Positions 6,341 to 13,542 of a stretch of 13,542 nt of DNA are shown one piece after another. The stretch comes from an uncultured Clostridia bacterium (GTDB taxonomy: Bacteria > Bacillota > Clostridia > Christensenellales > UBA1242), in NCBI GenBank assembly GCA_934749845.1, contig CAKVHQ010000018.1, positions 1 through 13,542 of the forward strand, given 5' to 3'. The number at the start of each line of letters is the position of its first letter. Position 1 is the first letter of the stretch. The position numbers and the translations under genes were made by a program. The notes beneath the pieces were generated by a model. It worked only from the letters and a program-made list of their open reading frames with translations, had not been told where the DNA came from and searched no databases.

Positions 6341-8329
6341 TTACGGCTGCACCGCCGAAATAGTCGCAAAAAGCTCATCGGACATACCCGTCCTAAAACC
6401 CTTGAACCACAATCGTGGATTGACCTCAACACCTAAATCTGTGGCAGAAAGTCCGCGGTAGTAGTGCGGCTCTGAATATTGCGGCTGCGACACCTCACCG
6501 CTCATTATGCTCACCTTTATGCTGACGTGCGGAATGGTTTCTCCTGCCGGAAAAGCATGATACCAAGTATTTGTCCCCGTAATAAAGTCGCGGGTGCTGT
6601 CGGCTGTTCCGTTGTGTGCGTAGCCCACACGAAAACTGCCGTCGCTGCGGAGCAGCATATCCTCTCCTATATCGTACTCCTCGGAAATACCGTCAAGGCT
6701 GGCAAGGCAGGAGTATTCAACAAACAGCGTCACTGTGCCGTTATCGGTAAGTCCGTCAACGCTCGGAAACGGAAAGCCGTAGTCCTTTTCAAACTGCCCT
6801 GTATCAATGACATAGGCAATAGTAACCGCGCTGTAATTCAGAACATTACTCGTTATATCTGCGCTTGCAATATGACCGCCGTTCTCCATATCCCACACGT
6901 CATAAATGTAGGCAAACTGAATAGAATTGCCACAATCAAGCAGATTGGCGTAGACAGGTACGCTCTCGTTCAGCCACAAGGTTATGCCTTCCTCCGGCAG
7001 GTCGTGCGATACTCTGCCATAATTGTATTTGTGTATTTTGCTTACCTCGCCGCATTGATTGAGTATGCCGTTTGTTCCGGACTTTAGGGCGGAACTGTCA
7101 ACGGGCAGCTCAAAGAAACCTTCAAAGTAAACAAATAATGCTGCCTGTACCATATTGTCAAGGCTCAGCGTCCATTCATCTTCCGGAATGTCTGCGTCAT
7201 GCAGGGCAAGCTCGATAGCGTTCTGGGAGTCCTCAACATATTGGTCGATACTCTCATCTATGCCGAAAATCTCCGCCCACATATCGTTTGCAGGACATTC
7301 CAGCGTGATACTTAGCTTGTTGTTAGTGCGCTCGGTGGTTATCGAAACCTGTCCGTCATATACGGTATCTTCAAGCAGCGAAATAAGGTTTGAGGTTTCA
7401 AACACATTCAGCTTAATCGCTCCGCTGCCGTCTGTTAGCCCCTGCCAGGTTGAATGAAGATATTCCTCGGCAGCCTCGGCAGTTTCGGGAATGTTACCTA
7501 TCGCCTCGGCAAGCTGCGCGTCAAGGCTTTCTTCTGCGGCACTCTGCTCGTTCATATTCACCAGAAACTCCCGGCATTGGCGGACATTGTACATAGCAAG
7601 GAACCGCGGCAGAAAGATAGTGCCGCCGCCGATACAGGTGTACTCAACTGTCTGCGTGCTGCCGGTGCTGTCGGTCACATTAAGTGTTTGGACGGTGCAA
7701 GTCTTCCCGTCCTCGGTAGTGGTTTCATCGTAGAGATACTCATACTGCGGCATACTCTCCATAGCACGGAGATAGAGAAATCGCTTTACGCTGTCCTCAT
7801 AACCGCTGATACGCTCTATTCCCGTATCATCTGTAAATTGCGGCTTTGTTATATCCGAATAGTCCATATCCGAACTGAAATCGGCTATGTATTCGTCAAA
7901 TTCGCTCTGTGAGCTTATTGCACGGAGAGCAGCGGCATAGGTTTCCATGACCGATTGTGCCTGCGCTATTTCCTCGCTGTCGTAGAGAATTAGGGTACTG
8001 CCGTCAAAGCCGCTGTTGATAGCCGCCTTTGACAGATTAACGGAAAAATCGGGCATGAAATCATAGACCTCGCGCTTTATATCTCCGTCAATTTCAGCGT
8101 TCATTCCGTCAAAAACCTCGCTGATACAAGTCCTGATATATCTCCAATGGTTTTGCAGGTCGGTTGTCTGAATAATATCCAGCAGACCGCTTATAAAGCC
8201 GGCAAATGCCGTGAATATCATCATAATCAGACCGATAACTACCATGATAATTTTCAGAACAGTATTGCGCCCCTGTTCGCTGGATAGGGACTCGGCAATA
8301 ACGGCAATTAGTTTCGGGTTGACCGCCAT
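6341..8329 (-). CDS. Membrane-anchored 662-residue protein of the T4SS operon, function unknown
   Basis: I do not recognise a catalytic family. The first 55 residues (MAVNPKLIAVIAESL, then a hydrophobic helix at about 25-50) look like the N-terminal anchor of cell-wall hydrolases in Gram-positive conjugative elements; this similarity is from memory. The remaining 600 residues are acidic and lack visible NlpC/P60, CHAP, M23 or lysozyme motifs. They contain a Cys pair (TCTVQ, YTCIGGG), a long helical stretch rich in E/A, and a beta-rich C-terminal half with Y, S and D. One anchor followed by a large soluble domain suggests an envelope or surface-exposed part of the channel. GGAGGTG lies 4 bases before the ATG. 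It lies 12 bases after the micropeptide gene and is last in the T4SS block. Confidence 0.6.
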   Translation of the reverse strand: MAVNPKLIAVIAESLSSEQGRNTVLKIIMVVIGLIMMIFTAFAGFISGLLDIIQTTDLQNHWRYIRTCISEVFDGMNAEIDGDIKREVYDFMPDFSVNLSKAAINSGFDGSTLILYDSEEIAQAQSVMETYAAALRAISSQSEFDEYIADFSSDMDYSDITKPQFTDDTGIERISGYEDSVKRFLYLRAMESMPQYEYLYDETTTEDGKTCTVQTLNVTDSTGSTQTVEYTCIGGGTIFLPRFLAMYNVRQCREFLVNMNEQSAAEESLDAQLAEAIGNIPETAEAAEEYLHSTWQGLTDGSGAIKLNVFETSNLISLLEDTVYDGQVSITTERTNNKLSITLECPANDMWAEIFGIDESIDQYVEDSQNAIELALHDADIPEDEWTLSLDNMVQAALFVYFEGFFELPVDSSALKSGTNGILNQCGEVSKIHKYNYGRVSHDLPEEGITLWLNESVPVYANLLDCGNSIQFAYIYDVWDMENGGHIASADITSNVLNYSAVTIAYVIDTGQFEKDYGFPFPSVDGLTDNGTVTLFVEYSCLASLDGISEEYDIGEDMLLRSDGSFRVGYAHNGTADSTRDFITGTNTWYHAFPAGETIPHVSIKVSIMSGEVSQPQYSEPHYYRGLSATDLGVEVNPRLWFKGFRTGMSDELFATISAVQP

Positions 8330-8341
8330 AATGCACCTCCG

Positions 8342-8419
8342 TCATATTTCCGGCAGAATGAGCAGCAAAATCGCAAAGGTAACGGGTATTGCTGTAATGA
8401 TTACGGGTAAGGAAATCAT
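8342..8419 (-). CDS. 25-residue hydrophobic membrane micropeptide
   Basis: This short ORF starts MISLPVIITAIP and is almost entirely hydrophobic (…FAILLLILPEI), enough for one membrane helix. Its ATG overlaps the VirB4 stop as ATGA, and its stop is 12 bases before the next gene, whose SD sits in the gap. It therefore fills the space between two operon genes, and translation would be coupled to VirB4. The SD-like upstream sequence (GGCGGAAG) is only purine-rich. The composition and the coupling support a real product, possibly a small T4SS membrane component, but at 25 codons chance cannot be excluded. Confidence 0.5.
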   Translation of the reverse strand: MISLPVIITAIPVTFAILLLILPEI

Positions 8420-10230
8420 CTTCCGCCGCCCTTTCCGAAAATCGCAAGCCTTTCGTCCGAAAACTCAAACTTGACCTTGACCGCCTGCGAACCGACTTTC
8501 ATCAGAGCAATTCCGCGCTGTTTTGCGGCGAGCAGCTCATACTGTGCCTCATTTAGCGCAAATACCTCTTTTGTTTCGCGCAGGCTGTCGCCGTCAACTC
8601 CGAACAGCAGCTTGAATGACGGCAAATCAAGAACCGCCTGTCCGTAAAGTCTTATCTGCGGGTCAAGGAAATCGGTGATTGATTGTGTTGCAACAACAAT
8701 GCTGCCTTCGTACTTTCTTGCTCTTTTTTCAGCATTACGCAGAAATTCAAGGGATTGAGGTACGTTCGGGTCTATCATAGTCCAGCATTCGTCCGCAACT
8801 AGCATAATGCGCTCGGTGGGGTCGCGGGTTATCTGCTCCCAGCACCATGAAAGCACATTGAAATACTGTGCGGCAAGAACGGAGCCGGACATATGCACCA
8901 GCGACTTTGTATCCAGCACCACGAAGGAGCTGTGCGGAGAAATGGTAGTGTGTCCGTTCCACAGCCCATGGTCTGCGCCGTTTGCGGCAGACTCCAGATA
9001 GGTTTTCAAGTCCTCATAGTAAACAGAATTGCTGTCCTTACCGCACTTGCTCTCAATCAGGCGGTAAAGGTCGCCTATGGTTGGGAACTGCTCGTTCTTT
9101 AATCCGCGAACATCTGTATTCCATGTAATTCCGTACCGTGCGTATAGCTCGACAATGGTCTTGTTAAGCAAAGCGCGTAATCTATCGTCCATTGACGGTA
9201 TGTATAGCTGGAAGAAAGTTTCAAGGGTTTTAAGGTGAATTGCCAAATCGCCTATTCCGTCGTTATCCGAGGTGTTCTTATCGTCCTCGTCCTTTGGCGC
9301 AGGGCGCACCTGCAACGGATTGATTAGACCGCCGCGCCCTCCGGCAACGTCTATCCAGTCACCGTCAAAGAATTCACCGCAGCACATATCCTTGTATTCA
9401 CCTTCGGGGTCGATGATTATGATTTTTGTGCCGTGAGCGTATTCGCTGGCGACAATGTGCTTTGTCGCAGTAGATTTGCCCGTTCCTGTGCCGCCGATAA
9501 TGGTTATATTGCTGTTGGTGCGGCTCTTTTCGCGCTTCCAGAGGTCAAGCAGAATAATTCCGCCGCCGCTGTCCTTTCCGAGATAGTAGCCGCTGCCGTC
9601 ATTAAAGCCGGACGCAGCAAATGGAAATCCGCCTACAAAAGTGGAAAGCGGAAACGCTCGACTGGAAATCTCGTTTATTTCCTTGTTCTGCGGATAGGTG
9701 GGGCTGATATGCTGATAGCCCTCTTTTTGGAGGTTAGCAAGTACGCGCAGGCGGCAGCCCACGGTGTTCGCAAGGGACACTACTCGCGTACAGCGTTCCC
9801 GGAAATCGTCCTCGTCATTTGAGATAACCATAATTGTGGTATTCCATACGCCCATAGTTTCGTTGTTCTGATCCATCTGCCGCATGGCGTTCTCCTGGTC
9901 ATCAGCGGACTTTTCTGCTCTCTGGCGTTCAAGGGAGTCTTTCGTTGATAGCTGAATACCGCGCTGGGTGGTTATGTTCTTTGACATATTGGCAAGAAGT
10001 AAGCCGTTGTCGATTGGTTCGTAGTTTATAGCAACGATGGTACCCGGAAGATTGGTGAGCTTTGAGTACCAGCCATAATCGGGATTGGACGGATAGCTGA
10101 TAACCGTATAGACACGGCAGAAATACTCGCCGAGCATAAAATCGTTGCGGTTAAATTCCAGACCAACAGGTGTTATCGCCGCCTGCAAAGCGGTGTTTAT
10201 CTGTAATTCTTCAAATTCGTTCTGTTTCAT
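8416..10230 (-). CDS. VirB4-type T4SS ATPase
   Basis: This is the 604-residue ATPase that powers assembly and DNA transport in conjugative T4SS, acting at the inner face of the membrane. Walker A GGTGTGKST is at 246-254, followed by KIIIIDPEGEY; Walker B is MLVADE at 476-481; the ATQ motif (VVATQSITDFL) is at about 514. The order and the RNAEKRARKYEGSIVVATQ stretch are typical of VirB4/TraC of Gram-positive elements. It is shorter than VirB4 proteins that carry the full N-terminal domain; that part seems to be supplied by the upstream 229-residue gene. The start was chosen because AAAGGA lies 6 bases before ATG 10230; another ATG at 10245 overlaps the upstream stop but has a poor SD. VirD4 was considered and rejected because of the N-terminal region and the ATQ context. 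Confidence 0.92.
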   Translation of the reverse strand: MKQNEFEELQINTALQAAITPVGLEFNRNDFMLGEYFCRVYTVISYPSNPDYGWYSKLTNLPGTIVAINYEPIDNGLLLANMSKNITTQRGIQLSTKDSLERQRAEKSADDQENAMRQMDQNNETMGVWNTTIMVISNDEDDFRERCTRVVSLANTVGCRLRVLANLQKEGYQHISPTYPQNKEINEISSRAFPLSTFVGGFPFAASGFNDGSGYYLGKDSGGGIILLDLWKREKSRTNSNITIIGGTGTGKSTATKHIVASEYAHGTKIIIIDPEGEYKDMCCGEFFDGDWIDVAGGRGGLINPLQVRPAPKDEDDKNTSDNDGIGDLAIHLKTLETFFQLYIPSMDDRLRALLNKTIVELYARYGITWNTDVRGLKNEQFPTIGDLYRLIESKCGKDSNSVYYEDLKTYLESAANGADHGLWNGHTTISPHSSFVVLDTKSLVHMSGSVLAAQYFNVLSWCWEQITRDPTERIMLVADECWTMIDPNVPQSLEFLRNAEKRARKYEGSIVVATQSITDFLDPQIRLYGQAVLDLPSFKLLFGVDGDSLRETKEVFALNEAQYELLAAKQRGIALMKVGSQAVKVKFEFSDERLAIFGKGGGR

Positions 10231-10241
10231 AGGGTGTCCTT

Positions 10242-10931
10242 TCATCTTGCTTTCAGTACGGAAATCTTCTCGTCAACGTCTGTGTTTTCAAGGTGAGCAT
10301 AAGCGGGAATATTCACGAGATTGCAAAGGCGAACAAGACCGCGGCTGTCAACAACGCTTGCTTTAATGCGGTTTTCGTTGTATATCTTGGCAAGTTCCTC
10401 GGCTCTTGCAACGATACCACGCTCGTCCTCGCGCTTGGTGCTTTCCCAGATGATGATGTAATACTGACGTTCCAGCGTTTCACCTGACATTACCATTCCC
10501 GCAAGCTCGTCCATTTCTGCTTTTATCAGCTTTCGCCTGCCGCCGGCAGCATCGTTTTTCAGCTGTTCATAATCGCGGAGGGCGCGGGATATATCAACAG
10601 GACGGGATACCGCGATATACTTGTATGGGTATTTTACAGAGGACAAGCGAGATGAGAGGTTTCGCTTTATAACCTCCTGCTCCGCGTTTGAAAACAGCTC
10701 GATTGACAGACCTTCGATCTGTACGGCTGCGATAATCATATCGTCAATAGTGTAAAGGCATTTTTCTCCTAGTGTTCGGGCATTAATAAACTCCTGCGCT
10801 GTGGCTTTTGCGGCTTTCTCCCGTTCTTCCTCGTCGTTGGACTTTATACTTTTGGCAGCTTCGTTCCTGCGAAACCACCAGAGAAAACCGCCGCAAAGCG
10901 CCAGCACAATAAGGGAAATTGCTATCTGCAT
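10242..10931 (-). CDS. Membrane-anchored VirB4-N/TraC-like T4SS protein
   Basis: This 229-residue protein has one N-terminal membrane helix (residues 2-20), a charged segment (EEEREKAAKATAQ), and then a domain at about 58-190. That domain reads like the N-terminal part of VirB4/TraC proteins: LYTIDDMIIAAVQIEGLSIELF, EQEVIKRNLSSRL, and IAVSRPVDISRALRDYEQL. It has no nucleotide motif. It lies immediately before VirB4 with stop and start almost touching, so the two likely form one functional unit, with this protein tethering the ATPase to the membrane. In many Gram-positive elements the matching gene is a PrgI-like protein with two membrane helices; this one has a single helix and a larger soluble part. 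AGAAAGGA lies 10 bases before the start. Confidence 0.7.
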   Translation of the reverse strand: MQIAISLIVLALCGGFLWWFRRNEAAKSIKSNDEEEREKAAKATAQEFINARTLGEKCLYTIDDMIIAAVQIEGLSIELFSNAEQEVIKRNLSSRLSSVKYPYKYIAVSRPVDISRALRDYEQLKNDAAGGRRKLIKAEMDELAGMVMSGETLERQYYIIIWESTKREDERGIVARAEELAKIYNENRIKASVVDSRGLVRLCNLVNIPAYAHLENTDVDEKISVLKAR

Positions 10932-10951
10932 AGGCTTTGTTCCTTTCTGAA

Positions 10952-11983
10952 TTAAGGTTCAATCTCGTTTTCATCAGTCTGCTCGTTCTGCATGGATAAA
11001 TGCGCCCATATCGCTGACGGATATGCTTTAAGCGTATAATCCGGCGAGCTGCATAAATCAAGAACGTCTGCGGGGTTATAATCACCTATAAAGACAGAGC
11101 CTTTGTTCTCTCTCCATAGTTCTCCGGCAAGGCTAGTCTTGATACGAACGGGATTGCTTTCTGTGGTTTGCCCTTGAGCTGCGTCAATACTATCCACATT
11201 ATCCATAATAAGCTGACCGTTTCCGTCTACAATGGCATATTTCACGTCGGGCGAAAGCCCGTAGTTTACGCTCTCCACAAGGTACTGCGGATTGTCGGAA
11301 AGGAGCTGCCTTCCGTCAACTACTCGCCATTCGCCTTCAAGTCCGTCCGGAAGAATAACGCTCTCTCCGTTTATGCTGATAGGCTCATATCGGGTGTTGA
11401 TGTAATGGTCATAGGCAGCGGGAATACGGTCAAAGGGGAATGATGTTCGCTTTTCTTTCACCTCGCCGCCGCTGAAATAATTCATAACAGCTACGGAACG
11501 CCTGTCCGCATTAAACTCAATTTCAAGCACATTTTCAGAGCTTATCATATTGTCGATATAATCTGTTTGAGGGATAAACAGCGCCGATTTGGATAATGTT
11601 TCAGCAAGGCTGTCGGTATGAAACAGCATAAGTGCATCAGCCGTGTCCAGTTCATCACAGCGGAAATACAACTTTTTTCCGTTCTCAATCAACGAAATGA
11701 GAGTAATAGTGTTGGTAGTGCGGTTGTTTTCGTTCAGAAGATCGTTCGCGGTTTCATTCCTCATATCGCACCATTGGACAAGAATGTTGTATAAACAATC
11801 TTTCTGAAAATATGGGTGATATGTGTTTACAAGCTCTCTGTCAAGCCTGCTATCTCTGGTGCAATGCTTAACAAAATCGTATGTGTTTGTGCCTTCGTAA
11901 AACTCCGCAGGAAAATCTTTCGTTCCTTTTTCGGCAATCATGCGATTTATGAGAGAAATCACCTTAGAAACGCTGTATGTCAT
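10952..11983 (-). CDS. Conserved-looking 343-residue protein of unknown function in the T4SS operon
   Basis: I do not recognise this protein. It starts MTYSVSKVISLINRMIAEKG, has no signal peptide or membrane helix, and is acidic overall. The first 100 residues look helical (KDCLYNILVQWCDMRNETA). The middle is beta-rich (KLYFRCDELDTADALMLFHT; NVLEIEFNADRRSVAVMNYF) and the last third contains ILPDGLEGEWRVVDGRQLL and SVFIGDYNPADVLDL. Its ATG overlaps the upstream gene's stop as ATGA, and GGGAGG lies 13 bases away, so translational coupling is likely. A TTG at 12004 is an alternative start but places the SD inside the gene. It ends 20 bases before the VirB4-N-like gene. Position suggests a cytoplasmic accessory or regulatory part of transfer. 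Confidence 0.6.
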   Translation of the reverse strand: MTYSVSKVISLINRMIAEKGTKDFPAEFYEGTNTYDFVKHCTRDSRLDRELVNTYHPYFQKDCLYNILVQWCDMRNETANDLLNENNRTTNTITLISLIENGKKLYFRCDELDTADALMLFHTDSLAETLSKSALFIPQTDYIDNMISSENVLEIEFNADRRSVAVMNYFSGGEVKEKRTSFPFDRIPAAYDHYINTRYEPISINGESVILPDGLEGEWRVVDGRQLLSDNPQYLVESVNYGLSPDVKYAIVDGNGQLIMDNVDSIDAAQGQTTESNPVRIKTSLAGELWRENKGSVFIGDYNPADVLDLCSSPDYTLKAYPSAIWAHLSMQNEQTDENEIEP

Positions 11984-13248
11984 AGTAATTCGTTGTCCTC
12001 CCAATCGTAATCGTCATCACCGCAGTAGCTTTCTTCATCTAAACCGAGAAATGAGGAGCGTTCAACAGAAAAACTGCCGCTTTCAAGCAGAGTAAGCTCG
12101 CCTACATTCTCTATCTCGTCCCAGAAATGAGAAATATGTTCAAGCTGCTCTGCGGTGGCATTTTCGGTTTCGCCCGTGATACCTGTCGGAGCAAAATGGT
12201 AGTATTCATACTCCACATCAACCGTGTCGCTCTGATTGTGGCAGTAGATGTATTCATCAGCTCTGTTGCTGTTTTTGAGATATTCCTCACAGTTGCAATA
12301 GCTGCCCTCAAAGAATACCTCTGTTTCATTCCCCTGTGACAATTCAAGGCGTGTGAATGTGATGGGATGGGAAATATTCAGAGTATTAACCAGTGCAGCG
12401 GTGTAGTCCTGTTCGTTGAGGTAAGAGTGCAGCTGAAGAAATTCCCTGCGGTCTTTACGCAGAAAATCTCTCATTGTGCGGCGGTCATTGGTGAAGTCCC
12501 AGGTGGTTTTATCAAGTCCGAGTCCGCGCCGGGCTGCTTTTGTGAGCAGTTTCATCGCATATTCGTCTGCAACACACACGGCGGCGGGTTTGAGGAAATC
12601 ATTTACCGCCGCCTCAAAACATTCTGTTCCGCGGTCGGCAAGGTATTGGCGGCAGCTGCTCTGAAGGTGATTGAAAAAATCATAATCTCTTGAATAGGTC
12701 TGAGCAATATCCACAATATCCTCAAAATCCAGATGATTGGTCACTATCTGACCGTTTGAGGTGCTGTCGGGATTGTAGTACATCCAGCGCACCTCGTTCT
12801 TTTCATAGTCGATAAAGAAAACCTCGCGGTATTCAAGTTCGGGTTCGTTAAAAAGCATTATGCTGCCCATACTTGCGCCGTCGGGCGTTGTTTCCCTGCC
12901 CATATTCGTGCGGATAAACAAATCAATGTAATTGAACGAAAATGAGTGCGTCTGTATCTCGTTAGATGTGCTATCTGCGGCAGTAATTCTACGGAACAGA
13001 AAATCGACCTCGAAAGCAAGGTAGTTTTCAGCGTTCTTGGCGGCGGTGTAGTCATCATACGATGTGTGTGCGCCCATCTTCTCAATATCAATGAGAAAGA
13101 GCTGCTCCGCTTCGCAAAAGCTCTCCAGCTTACTGTATTCGTCGATTAGCCGCACCACATTTTCCGGTGAGATTGAAGGCGGACAGACGATGTATTCCGT
13201 TCGGTCTGCAACATTCAGTAATATAAGGGTTGGTTTATTTTGGCTCAT
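11980..13248 (-). CDS. 422-residue acidic protein of unknown function, head of the T4SS operon
   Basis: I do not recognise this protein. It starts MSQNKPTLILLNVADRTEYIV, with no signal peptide or membrane helix, and ends in a very acidic tail (GDDDYDWEDNELL). Regions worth noting are FSFNYIDLFIRTNMGRE, the beta-like EVFFIDYEKNEVRWMYYNPD, a helical stretch (EYAMKLLTKAARRGLGLD), and several Cys in SYCNCEEYLKNSNRADEYIYC that could bind metal. AAGGAG lies 8 bases before ATG 13248, which decides the start over an ATG six codons earlier. It overlaps the next gene by four bases and is preceded by an overlapping 28-codon ORF. Being first of the visible T4SS genes and paired with another unknown suggests a shared job, possibly cytoplasmic; the function is open. 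Confidence 0.6.
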   Translation of the reverse strand: MSQNKPTLILLNVADRTEYIVCPPSISPENVVRLIDEYSKLESFCEAEQLFLIDIEKMGAHTSYDDYTAAKNAENYLAFEVDFLFRRITAADSTSNEIQTHSFSFNYIDLFIRTNMGRETTPDGASMGSIMLFNEPELEYREVFFIDYEKNEVRWMYYNPDSTSNGQIVTNHLDFEDIVDIAQTYSRDYDFFNHLQSSCRQYLADRGTECFEAAVNDFLKPAAVCVADEYAMKLLTKAARRGLGLDKTTWDFTNDRRTMRDFLRKDRREFLQLHSYLNEQDYTAALVNTLNISHPITFTRLELSQGNETEVFFEGSYCNCEEYLKNSNRADEYIYCHNQSDTVDVEYEYYHFAPTGITGETENATAEQLEHISHFWDEIENVGELTLLESGSFSVERSSFLGLDEESYCGDDDYDWEDNELL

Positions 13249-13321
13249 TGATGTTCTCCTTCTCAATTCCGATAACAGCAGTTAAAGACTTGATATTTAT
13301 TAGGTGAAGTCTATTCATCAT
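13235..13321 (-). CDS. 28-codon leader ORF overlapping the 422-residue gene
   Basis: A short ORF beginning MMNRLHLINIK has a strong SD (GGAGGTG, 13330-13336) 8 bases before its ATG. It ends inside the start of the following gene in another frame, overlapping it by 14 bases. Its second half runs over the downstream SD, so its translation could open or block initiation there. It may be a leader peptide or a small protein; the amino-acid sequence itself is not recognised. Confidence 0.4.
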   Translation of the reverse strand: MMNRLHLINIKSLTAVIGIEKENINEPK

Positions 13322-13357
13322 TGGCTCTGCACCTCCATATAATTATTTTAGAACCTC

Positions 13358-13386
13358 TTGACAAACCCTATTAAATAGGGTATAAT
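13358..13386 (+). promoter_or_regulatory. Consensus promoter with operator palindrome in the spacer
   Basis: TTGACA (13358-13363), 17 bases, then TATAAT (13381-13386): both boxes match consensus. The spacer is mostly filled by the perfect palindrome ACCCTATTAAATAGGGT (13365-13381), so a bound repressor would shut the promoter. This layout is usual for self-repressed toxin-antitoxin operons, in line with the gene it drives. Confidence 0.85.
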
Positions 13387-13408
13387 AATATCAAAGGAGG
13401 GAATGCTA

Positions 13409-13510
13409 TTGACAAGAACATTTGTTATGCTCCCCGAATTTGATAAGCAATGGGCAAATCTTGGGCTAATGCTCATGTACGGTAAAGAAGCAAGCAACCG
13501 AAAACAATAG
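13409..13510 (+). pseudogene. RelE/ParE-family toxin, N-terminal remnant
   Basis: From a TTG at 13409 (AGGAGG 8 bases upstream) the product begins MTRTFVMLPEFDKQWANLGL, resembling the first strand and helix of RelE/ParE-type toxins of the family that starts MTRTF. After residue 20 the expected continuation is lost; the frame carries 13 unrelated residues (MLMYGKEASNRKQ) to a stop. An ATG at 13403 is in frame but too close to the SD. The full toxin (about 100 residues) and the antitoxin that normally follows are not present in the remaining bases. This looks like a deletion or recombination junction near 13469. The family call rests on 20 residues. Confidence 0.5.
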
Positions 13511-13542
13511 ATAGACCGCCAGCACTACACTATTCCGAACCA

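Noticed and set aside
6479..7087. A 202-residue + strand open frame inside the 662-residue gene
   Set aside because: It is antisense to a long gene with a good SD, and its Cys/Val/Ile-rich composition is typical of antisense shadow.
8109..8468. A 119-residue open frame on the - strand across the VirB4 end and the next gene's start
   Set aside because: It overlaps both well-supported genes in another frame, has no clear SD and reads as low-complexity shadow. The 25-codon ORF in the same gap fits the operon spacing better.
8416..10230. The ATPase as a VirD4/TraG coupling protein
   Set aside because: It lacks N-terminal membrane helices and follows a VirB4-N-like gene; its motif order matches VirB4/TraC.
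13330..13363. A - strand promoter for the T4SS operon using TTGTCA opposite the toxin -35
   Set aside because: The only -10-like hexamer at proper spacing overlaps the leader SD, which would place the transcription start past the ribosome site.

Overview
The window looks like accessory chromosomal DNA of a Gram-positive, gut-type Firmicute (Clostridia, possibly Ruminococcus or a relative). The grounds are AGGAGG-type ribosome binding sites, sigma-A-type promoters, a Tn916/Tn1549-type sigma-factor module, a MobP-type relaxase and a Gram-positive-style type IV secretion (T4SS) ATPase. The genus assignment is inference. No tRNA, rRNA or CRISPR array was seen, and no gap between genes exceeds 300 bases.

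Layout. (1) 1-757, + strand: the regulatory tail of a Tn916/Tn1549-like conjugative transposon, with a sigma-70-like factor, a 67-aa helix-turn-helix partner and a terminator. The expected excisionase and integrase are missing. (2) About 757-1216: the 5' remnant of an IS30-family insertion sequence, abutting that tail. (3) 1255-3065: a divergent pair, a secreted ComEC-like metallo-beta-lactamase-fold lipoprotein (-) and an XRE regulator (+), separated by AT-rich DNA with repeated TCTACAC-type boxes. (4) 3096-13321, almost all - strand: a conjugation or mobilization cluster, transcribed from right to left. Its order is a 28-codon leader ORF, two large proteins of unknown function (422 and 343 aa), a membrane-anchored VirB4-N-like protein, the VirB4 ATPase, a 25-aa membrane micropeptide, a 662-aa anchored ectodomain protein, a MobP/MobL-type relaxase and a CpaE/ParA-like protein with an eroded P-loop, ending at a strong terminator. 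An AT-rich DinB-superfamily gene on the + strand, with its own strong promoter and terminator, splits this cluster between the T4SS part and the relaxase. (5) 13358-13542, + strand: a consensus promoter with a perfect palindrome in its spacer, driving a RelE-like toxin start that runs into unrelated sequence after about 20 codons.

How the genes may work together. VirB4 would power a conjugation channel. The anchored 229-aa protein carries the domain usually fused to the VirB4 N-terminus. The 662-aa protein is placed to be an extracellular or envelope part of the channel. The relaxase would nick and lead the DNA strand, and the ParA/CpaE-like protein may position DNA or the channel. No VirD4/TraG coupling protein, VirB6-like channel, lytic transglycosylase or integrase lies here, so the element either continues beyond the right edge or is incomplete. 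The most novel-looking parts are the two unknown proteins at the head of the operon, the micropeptide and the 662-aa ectodomain.
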